Shown: positions 56,401-64,000 of the stretch, one piece after another | Layout of the letters: the number at the start of each line of letters is the position of its first letter | Position numbering within the stretch: position 1 is the first letter of the stretch | Source: Panicum virgatum | Lineage: Eukaryota; Streptophyta; Magnoliopsida; Poales; Poaceae | NCBI RefSeq assembly: GCF_016808335.1 | Contig: NC_053150.1 | Coordinates: forward strand, 43,303,607-43,367,606 | Direction: 5' to 3' | DNA: 64,000 nucleotides | The notes under the pieces: generated by a model | The model's input: the letters and a program-made list of their open reading frames with translations, nothing else | Told to the model about the DNA's origin: nothing | The model's database searches: none | Translations under genes and position numbers: made by a program

Positions 56401-57507
56401 AAGGCAGAGCTATGCCGCGTAGGGATGTCGAAGTAGATGATCAGGGCACCGGCATGATGGAGAGGTCCTGGTGGCGGTGGGTACTCCTCCTCTTCCTCTT
56501 CCTGCCACAACAGCGGCATCGGTGGTGGTCCTCCCCCTTCCTCTCCTCTTCTTCCCGAATTAGTGGTGGCGACTGCGGGGAAAAATTCCCAAGGGCTCTG
56601 GGTTTGGAGGTGGGCAATTGGGGATTTTTGTAGGTGGGGGCAAGGATCGTGGCTAGGGGCGAGGCGCAGGAACAATGGGGATCCTCGACATCTGTGCCAC
56701 AGACGTGTGGCGCAGATCCGAGGGGTCCCAGGCTAGGGTTTGGGAGCAGAGTGGGAGCACGCTTGGGCTTGTTGACCGGCAGCAGGAGGTGCCAGGCGTG
56801 ACGCAGGCGGGCAGGATGCGACTGTTCAGCGGGCTTGTCGCGAAGCAAAGGCAGAGTGGTGTGCGTCCGGAACGGGAGTACATGGGCAGGTGAGGCGTGG
56901 AGTGGTGTCGAAGGGAGGAAGAGAAAGCTAACCGCTGGGACCAGGCGGTCAGCAGTAGCTGGCGAGGGAGCGGTGCGAGCGCGGGAGCGGGTGGTAGTTG
57001 GGCCGGCGTGTAATGCGAGAGGGTCAGGCGCTTGGCGGGCTGAAGCAAAGCTGGGCAGACCGAGCGAAGGCATTTGCGGGCTGCCAGCAGGCCGAGAAGG
57101 CTCTGTACAGGACAAGCCTGCGAGGTGCGTCAGCTTGGGTTCGGGAAAAAAGAAAAGGGCGGCCATGGAAGAAGGCCGAGGGACCGTGGGCTAGCGCGGG
57201 AAATCAGGCCCAAATGGCCGTGTGGGTTAGGGCTGTGTGTGTGGGCTGGTGCAGGGTAGTGTTTGGTTCGAGTTAGCGCTAGGTCTAGGGTTAGCGGGTC
57301 TGAACCAGGTCACGGGTTAGGGTTAGAGCCGGGTAGACTTAGGATTTAGGTGGGGCCTGCGTAGGATAGTTAGCATTTGAATTTAAATTGAAGGGTACAA
57401 TTCAATTTAAATTCCACTCAATTTCACACAAACAAAATAAATCAAATTCAACTTCTAATTCAAATAAACAAGGTAGAGCCAATTAAATCCAAATAACTCC
57501 AAATATT
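53472..57507. repeat. degenerate GC-rich repeat DNA in two related blocks
   Basis: Blocks 53472-55067 and 55068-57507 have the same layout: G-rich sequence, GGGTTAGGGTTTGG-type runs, an AT-rich hairpin (54764-54799 and 57379-57414), then CCAAATAA-type runs and an end in TTACA. This resembles decayed LTRs of a gypsy family, which is inference. A (GT)n run lies at 55192-55232. Pro/Arg-rich frames on both strands look like composition artefacts. Confidence 0.5.
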
Positions 57508-57815
57508 TTCATAATATTACATCTTGACTTTGTCAAATGAAAAACAAGCACTACTACAGAACAGGTCATTGCAAAGGGGTTTCACTAGCGATAGGTTCTC
57601 ACCATTGTTTCGAAAATAGGTGGACGTGCTCATGGGAACCAGTGGTGAAAACAACTGTCACCGTCATCTTGTACGACTATGGACCGGTGGTAGTAGGTGG
57701 GTTTTATTGCCAGGTCTGTTCACGATCCGCCCATAAAAATAAACCAGACCATGAAAACCCATTAATTGCAAATATATTTATAAGTTTTCAATATGAAGTC
57801 AGATGAATATAAACT
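57508..57815. repeat. third, short paralogue of the duplicated segment
   Basis: It matches 49128-49165 joined directly to 49953-50115, so it lacks the small CACTA element and has one ACA at its site. The CACTACTACAGAACAGG terminus is at 57549. Confidence 0.7.
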
Positions 57816-58257
57816 TTGTATATGTTAATAAAAATTGGACTAAGTGGATCTTTCTATGGAATTGAGAGGGGACTGACAAAAGAGATAAATTTGTATATGG
57901 TAATAAAAATTGGACTAAGTGGAGTAAAATTCAATGATCCTTTTGTCTTGGGAGGAAGAGATACAGTACGAGTCGTTGAGCAACGAGGGGAGCTACACGC
58001 TAGGAGCACAGTGAGTGCTCGCACAATCATCCTGGTGATTCTAAATGGTTTTGCTGCAAAGCGTTTTTCCCTTAGCATCTTTTATTGGATGGGGATGAGT
58101 GGGAGGAGTAGGGGAGGAAGATGCTGGTAGCAAGGGCTTGGGGATTTTGGCACGGGAGAGAAGAACGAGTTACATACAAGGTATAAAATATGAGAGTATC
58201 CTCCATTGCAAGTATTAACAAAGTTGTAAATTACTAAGAGACCAACATATGCACCAT
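57816..58257. other. sequence between the third paralogue and copy B
   Basis: A 31-bp direct repeat (57818-57848 and 57893-57923, with one mismatch) is the only structure noted. An open frame at 57816-58130 has no recognisable feature. Confidence 0.4.
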
Positions 58258-58652
58258 GTTAACATGGCATGTAATAACCTCTTGACCACTAAAACGGCTT
58301 TGCATCTTAGCATAAATCTCTTCTTAGTTTTCAAACTAGTTTGTAGAGTAGTTTGCAAGGTAAAGGCAGGATCATGAAGACATAAAAAAACTTAAACTCA
58401 CTTTATTAATAGCCTTATATAGAAGTTCAAACGGATCGAACACAAACAGTGACATAAAAGTGGACCATACATATGGTCACGATAGTCCCATAATAGTCTT
58501 AAATAAATTCAAACGGGTTGAAAGCAAATGATGATATAAAGGGTGACCATATATGGTCAAATCTAAATAGCGATGGCTGCTAGATAATGAGAAATATAAC
58601 CCTATAGAAGAGTTATATTATGCCATCTTTATTCATTGCATTTGTTGGCTCA

Positions 58653-59646
58653 TCAAATGTAGCTCAGAAGGCGAGGCACATCGACAACTTTGATGGGCTT
58701 GATGATGTAGTCCTTTGCACCTCCATCAAGGCACCTTCATACAAAATGAATAGTCAGGTAAAAATTATTTGAAAAAATTACATGAGTTGACAATTTATCT
58801 ATTTACTCACATTTTAATCCTTTCAGGGATGTCCTCAGTGCATGTAATCACCACAGGGAGATGGTTAAGCTTGGGTGATTTCTGTTTGGGAAACAAGTTT
58901 TTAATTAATTATTAGTTCACGGGAGCAAAAGACTCAATATAGCATTTGATGAAATTAGAACTATTTTCCATAAAAGGAAACTACCTGAACCTCAACCAGA
59001 AGATCATAACCAGTCATATCAGGCATACAGTAATCAGTGAGAATCAATTGCACATCATGTTCCTATATTCAAGTGCATATAGATAAATATTTAGTAAATA
59101 ATTAAATTAACTAAAATAAGTAAGGATACCATTGTGAATAGCAATTTTATAAACCATATACATATACCATATCCAAGAACGTCAATGCTTCCATAGGACC
59201 TTCCACTGCAGTCACTGCAAAGTTCACAAGAATAATAACAAGAAACATATTAAACACGGAACGGCTTAGGCAAAGATAAAAGTATTAAAGATATGAAAAT
59301 AGATCGACTTTATATATTTTAAAAATGTCCAAAATTAAAATCCATTGTAACTCAAGGTGTATCTGATTGAAACAATTGCAAACCACAGCACTACATAAGA
59401 ACATAAGCGCATCTATGCGGCATGGGAAGTCACTAGTACATACCATAATTCTCCATTTTGGAATAGGTATGAAACTTAGAACTAAATATACTTACAAAAC
59501 AATACATCTAAAAGATTGATTGTAGAATGCAAATGGGAATTCATATTAGTCATTTCACCTCGAATGTTAAAGCTCTTTAAAAGCCTCGATGCAACGAGAC
59601 GGTCAACACAAGAGTCCTCAACCAAGAGAACATGAGGAGTGGCCAT
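58653..59646 (-). CDS. single-domain response regulator (type-A-like), copy B, five exons
   Basis: Exons on the minus strand are 59646-59559, 59214-59168, 59062-58985, 58881-58811 and 58734-58653, with lengths 88, 47, 78, 71 and 82 nt exactly as in copy A. All introns are GT-AG. The 121-residue receiver protein is identical to copy A: acidic pair E10-D11, phosphoacceptor D55 in [10 protein letters not shown], Cys at residue 85, and K107. By eye the coding sequences differ at eight sites, all synonymous (exons 2 to 5; exon 1 is identical). A TATA box and the 35-bp array lie upstream. Divergent neighbour: exon-like fragments of an unrecognised gene from 60150. Confidence 0.9.
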
Positions 59647-59738
59647 CGTACTCTTTGCTTTCAGGTCGACCTTGCAACCTTTGCTGTAAGATGGTTTGTA
59701 TTGTGTTGTTGTTGTGGAGGTGAAGCCACGATGGACCT

Positions 59739-59747
59739 ATTTATATA
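59739..59747 (-). promoter_or_regulatory. TATA box of response regulator B
   Basis: TATATAAAT on the minus strand lies about 95 bp upstream of the ATG. Confidence 0.6.
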
Positions 59748-59953
59748 GCAAGGTTTGGTTGTACTAGCTACAACTTTCCGCTATATTTGATATATAAGCA
59801 ATATCTTTAGGCTAAGAATTAATAACTTTCGGCTATACTAACAATATAGCTAAACCTAGAATAGTGTGCCGATAGTAACAATATCCTAAAGATATAGAAA
59901 CAGCAAATAGTCCTAGAACGATAGGTGTTCTCTGTTGCAAGACGACAAGTGAG

Positions 59954-60106
59954 CGTATCTGGAAAATATAGATTATATCCGCAATGAACATATCCCTAAG
60001 ATATAGAATATATCCTCAATGAACGTATCCGTAATATATAGTTTATATCCGCAATGAACGTATCTGTAAGATATAGTGTATATCCGCGATAAAAGTACCC
60101 GTAAGA
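59954..60106. repeat. 35-bp tandem array upstream of response regulator B
   Basis: It has the same four-unit structure as 24702-24856. AGATAT is kept in units 2, 4 and the partial fifth, and lost by point changes in units 1 and 3. Confidence 0.85.
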
Positions 60107-60149
60107 TATGGGAATATATCTACAATGAACTTCCTCTACTTTTGACTAC

Positions 60150-60293
60150 AATGCCTCAAGTAAGAAGCAATACATGAACGTTGCGTGGTGTATAGATGGG
60201 CTGCAGAAGCAATTGATGGGCTTGGGCCTAGAATTCAAAGTTGAGTTGTATATTCTTGGTCTGGGTAGATCCTATAAGAATCCAGGCCTTAAG
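60150..60293 (+). CDS. exon-like fragment of an unrecognised gene, copy B
   Basis: The 48 codons are open (NASSKKQYMNVAWCIDGL and ELYILGLGRSYKNPGLK) and end at AAG/GTATGT. Unlike copy A there is no stop. No upstream acceptor was identified. The family is not recognised. Confidence 0.5.
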
Positions 60294-60346
60294 GTATGTT
60301 GTAAATTTTGGTGATTAATTAATTAGAACCATACTGTATGTTTTGA

Positions 60347-60721
60347 ATGACAACCAATGTCTTAGATCACAATATGCCGAGGGTCTATACAATAGGTATA
60401 TATAATACTAGATTGGAAGACAAATATCGAACACCACATAATACACATGATATTGTGGGAGCTTCCAAGGAGAAAATTTGTATAAGGCCTGTAGCCCGTT
60501 ATTCTGGATATGGAGAAGAGGAATTCTTAGTGAGCACTCGAGTCTTGGTAGCAAAAAGGGGAGAAAAACCCCTTTGTAAGCTACAACATGGATTAAGGAA
60601 GAATGCCAACTCCTTTCTACATGCTAAACAATCAAGTGCCTTTGCATCCTTTCTTTTAACTTTGAGAATTTACTTTCTTGCAAGTTTGATTCTTGCTCTT
60701 GTCTGTGTGCTTAGTAGCTAG
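60347..60721 (+). CDS. unrecognised ORF or exon, copy B
   Basis: It is the counterpart of 48589-48963, with the core from LEDKYRTPHNTHDIV onward conserved and several amino-acid changes. The exon-end donor seen in copy A (GTAAGT) is GCAAGT here. It may be a gene remnant. Confidence 0.4.
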   Translation: MTTNVLDHNMPRVYTIGIYNTRLEDKYRTPHNTHDIVGASKEKICIRPVARYSGYGEEEFLVSTRVLVAKRGEKPLCKLQHGLRKNANSFLHAKQSSAFASFLLTLRIYFLASLILALVCVLSS

Positions 60722-60925
60722 TTCATCAATTGTGCTCTAGCATTCCATCATCATGATTGTTTGACTAGCATAGCAGAAAAAGGTTGTTTCCATAAAAAAC
60801 ATAAACTAAGGTTGCTTCTTGTTCTAGTTTAAATTCAAATTAGTCCTACTTCATGCTCTCTTTGGGGTATTAGATCCTTTCAACTTGTTTCATAATGTTT
60901 CAACTTGAGTTTGTCAAATGAAACA

Positions 60926-61737
60926 CACTGCTACACTATTCTTTTCAGAAGCTGTCAAAAACCATTAACAGAGGTGGTCAACCCCAACTGCCTCAGAGTA
61001 ATCGTCATAGTAAGCGCTGTCGGATCCGCGAGGCCTGGGGCCTGATCCGCCACCCAGCCCACCGCGACCGCCGCCACCGAGCTCGTTGTGGCCGGATCCT
61101 CAAGCCCTGGGGCCGGATCCGCCGCCGAGCTCGCCGCGATCGGATCCGCGTGCCCCGTGGCCGGATCTGCGAGCTCTAGGGCTGGATCCGCCGCAGGTGC
61201 GCCGCATCAGGGCCTGCGCACTGCCCGCCGCCGTGCTGAGGCCGCCGCACTGCGCCACCACGTCGGGGACACTGTGCAGCTCCATGCCATGGCTGTCGTA
61301 CCGCTCCGCGTCGTGGCAACCGCGCTACCTGCGCCAGGGTCCCCGCGCCAGTGTTGCCGCGTCGCGCTGTGGGCGCGTCGCTGCACGCGCCATGAGGGAG
61401 GGGAGGACGGGGGAGGACGGGAGAGAGACAGGATGGGAGGAGAGTGAGGAATGAGAAGAAAACCCTAACTTAGGATATATATTCCTAAAGTCATCTAGTG
61501 GGCCGGGTTGGGCTTTTCCAAACTGGGTTGGGCTTGGCTTTTTAACTGAGGCGGGTTTTTATAATACAACCGCCTCTGAAAATAGGAGTATTAACAGAGG
61601 CAGTTTTTGTAACCACCTCTGTTAATAAAAAAATGACCGCCTCTGTTAATGCTGGGCATTAACAGAGACGATTATTTATTGTGCCCGCCTCAGAGCTGTT
61701 TTTTTAGTGCCTCGCTTAGTCCAGAATTGTAGTAGTG
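60926..61737. mobile_element. non-autonomous CACTA element, copy B
   Basis: It starts CACTGCTACACT and ends ATTGTAGTAGTG, with ACA on each side (60923-60925, 61738-61740). It is orthologous to the copy A element at 49169. Confidence 0.85.
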
Positions 61738-61742
61738 ACAAG

Positions 61743-62350
61743 CACTACTAAAGAATAGGTCATTGCAAAGGGGTTTCACCACCAGTGATAGGTGAAAATA
61801 ACTACCACCACTGTCTTATACTGCAGACTGGTAGTGATAGGTGTGTTTTATTGGCAGGTCTATACACAATCTAGCAATGAAAATAAACTAGGCGGTAAAA
61901 ATCCATCATTTGCACATAAATATTTATAAGTTTTTCATATGAAGTCGGATGTTGACAAACTTTATATTAAAATTGTAGAACTCAACGAGATTTAAAACTT
62001 TGTAGTTGATACTATTTTACCCTCGTTTGAAATTTTTACATTGTTTCTAAAAGATTTTCACCACAGATTGGTGGCTCAAATCGGTGATGATAATTTATTT
62101 ACATCACTAGTTCAAAACCGAGCGGTGATAATCAATATTATCATCACCGCCGACTTGAATGCAACGTCCCCCAAAAATTAGCGAAAAGGCCTCTAGTGGC
62201 TACAACATTTGAGTAGCATCTAGTAGATCTAGTGGATCTAGGTTTGACTCCCTATGGAAGTGAATTAAACGGGTTTGAAAATACAAAAAGAATAGGTTGA
62301 GGCTCCCCCTATTGACATCGGTCAAGAGGGGGTTTCAAACTGAAGTTGAC
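61743..62350. mobile_element. CACTA-like terminus and SINE-like sequence, copy B
   Basis: CACTACTAAAGAATAGG starts at 61743. The pol III box-like sequences lie in 62187-62256, here with a short TCTAG(T)AGATC duplication. No gene. Confidence 0.45.
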
Positions 62351-63264
62351 GAAAATACGTGCACTAGTAAAGGGATATCTTGAACAACCAAATTTAAAAA
62401 TTAGAAGATGATAGAAAGTGCATAAATTAGATACTTAACAGCTACCGTGCTTCGAATAACATGTCATGATTTTAGAAGAATTATTAAATTAGTTTCATAT
62501 TTTTCGGAGGTCCGGTTAATTTACTAAAAATTTTCTAAAGTTAAACCATTTCATGAATCAGAAAATCAAAAACCCACAATCAGCCATGTGGCAGCCTATG
62601 GGCATGCCACATGTCATGCTCAGCGTGACGTCATCCAGGGGTCGGGCTGTGCTGACGTCAGCATTGATTCGGCCGACGGTCAGTCCCCCCCTCCCCGTCA
62701 GCATCTTCCCAAGGATGACGTGTGGGACCCGCAGGCCAGTCCGGCCAAAAAAAAAAGAAAAAGAAAGAGGGGCAACTGTGTTACTGGGCTAAAAGGTGGA
62801 TTGGGTCGGCTCTGCATCCTTGGGCCACGGCCCGTCTTCTCCCTTCTTTTTTTCATCTTTTCCATTTTCTCCCTCTTCTGCTGACTTCTCGAGCACGCGT
62901 GTCAGCACCTCCTTCTCTATGACAGCTTGGCCCCACGCGCCAGTCTTGGCAGGATCCGGTACGGCTCAGGGCGATCCGATGCGGCTTGGTGCATGTGCAT
63001 GCGTGCAGAGCGCATCCCAGGCGTTCGAAGGAACGCCGATGTTCGAACTTGCGGGTGGTCCGCACATTCGGGCGTCCGAACAGGAGCTCCACTTTGAAGA
63101 CAAACGTTCGAATCTCCGAACCGGCGGATGGTCCGCTACTTTAGATCGGTCAGGCTGTTGCTGCCAATTTTGATCATCAACACGTCCCCAAGGGAGATGT
63201 AGTGCGCGTGCAGGTAGAGGCAAAATTCTCAGCATTTTGTCGGTGCTTGTGAGCATGCACGCCG
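62351..63264. other. copy B right part, no gene seen
   Basis: It is homologous to 50531-51503 and has GC-rich and pyrimidine-rich runs. No open frame agrees between the two copies. Confidence 0.5.
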
Positions 63265-64000
63265 CACTACCGGAAAATCGAAAGTCGCCGTGTGTCCGAT
63301 AGTTCGCCGTGTGTTTTCTTTTGGGCACACGGCGAAGCCATTCTTCGCCGTGTGCTTTTTTTGGCACATGGCGAAGTAATGGTTCGCCGTGTGCTTTTTA
63401 GTGCCACACGGCGAAGTCAAGCTTCGCCGTGTGCTTTCTTCTTGGCACACGGCCAAGTAATAGTTCGCCGTGTGTTTTTTTGAGGCACACGGCAATGCAA
63501 TAATTTTTTTCTCCGTGTATGACGGCCGTTAGGAGGGGGCAGCGGCGTTAGGCTTTGCCGTGTGCCATGAAGAGGCACACGGCAAAGCAAGGCCTACGCT
63601 GTGTGTCTTTTAGCTTCGCCGTGTGCCTTTTGAAGGCACACGGCAAAGCAGACAACAAAAAATTATCCCTTGCCTTTCAAATTTTTTTCCCAATCCACAA
63701 GCAACATGTTGTAGTCCGTGTTAAAATTTATAACATGTTTGTATTTGTTTGCTGTATAAAACTAATTAATTATATTTCAAGCAATTTTTTGAATCCAGTC
63801 AAATGTGAACTGCAAGTGGTTCAAATAGTAAATCAAAATGAGTGAAAAAAATAATATTCATGTTATTTAGCCCAATTTAAGGCCATACCCATGAAATCCA
63901 AAGAAATTTCGAACAACTTGACCAGAAAACGCGACCACGACCGTGTGTCTGAATGATTTTAAAATTCTAAAAAATGCAATTGAAGTCTAAAAATTGTGAG
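63265..64000. mobile_element. CACTA element, left end, runs off the window
   Basis: It starts CACTACCGGAAAATCG. From 63300 to 63660 TTCGCCGTGTGC and its inverse GCACACGGCGAA alternate about a dozen times, the subterminal pattern of grass CACTA families. The rest is AT-rich. It is present in copy B only. Confidence 0.88.

Larger units (their letters stand above)
58258..63264. repeat. segmental duplication, copy B
   Basis: It has the same order and orientation as copy A but without the hAT/gypsy/CACTA nest (single TATGGGAA at 60107-60114). It ends where a different CACTA element begins. Confidence 0.9.

Noticed and set aside
53551..57259. Many medium-length open frames in the GC-rich region
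   Set aside because: They are Pro/Arg/Ala-rich on both strands with no motif, and GC-rich sequence produces them by chance.
57816..58130. A small gene at 57816-58130
   Set aside because: It begins in a 31-bp direct repeat, has no recognisable motif and has no counterpart in the duplicated segments.

Overview
The window is intergenic DNA from a plant nuclear genome. Intron-bearing genes with GT-AG splice sites, Ty1/copia and Ty3/gypsy LTR retrotransposons, CACTA, hAT and Stowaway-like DNA transposons, and element families typical of grasses point to a panicoid grass, probably the sorghum/sugarcane/Miscanthus/maize group. The species call is inference. There is no bacterial or organellar sequence. 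The only host genes I can support are two copies of a five-exon, 121-residue single-domain response regulator (cytokinin type-A-like), plus fragments of an unrecognised gene beside each copy.

Layout. 1-21814: the 3' part of a Sirevirus-type copia element (RNase H, envelope-like extra ORF, polypurine tracts, 3' LTR). Its LTR is split by a complete 16.2-kb Ty3/gypsy element of the Tat type (4770-20965, target duplication AACAC), which carries gag-protease, pol and a five-exon gene on the opposite strand. 21815-22958: LTR-like fragment and a ~145-bp tandem repeat. 22959-51503 is copy A and 58258-63264 is copy B of a ~5-kb segmental duplication, each holding a response-regulator gene. Copy A is interrupted by a 23.5-kb nested insertion: a small hAT element (24863-48352, 8-bp target duplication), inside it a Tat-like LTR retrotransposon on the minus strand arranged LTR-internal-LTR-internal-LTR (25188-48141, target duplication GATAG), and inside that a CACTA element (25998-37833) with broken TNPD-like and TNPA-like genes. 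Copy B keeps the empty hAT site. 51702-53471 is a copia-type solo LTR. 53472-57507 is degenerate GC-rich repeat DNA. 57508-57815 is a third, short paralogue of the duplicated segment. Another CACTA element starts at 63265 and runs off the window.

How it fits together. Nearly every element reading frame is broken, and many of the breaks are stop codons explained by one C-to-T (or G-to-A) change, often at CHG or CG sites, as expected for methylated silent DNA. The two response-regulator genes stand out: all splice sites are intact, and by eye they differ at 8 synonymous and 0 nonsynonymous sites. They also share a TATA box and a 35-bp tandem repeat array upstream. The nesting and the empty sites give a relative order: small CACTA insertion, segmental duplication, then hAT, gypsy and large CACTA insertions into copy A only.
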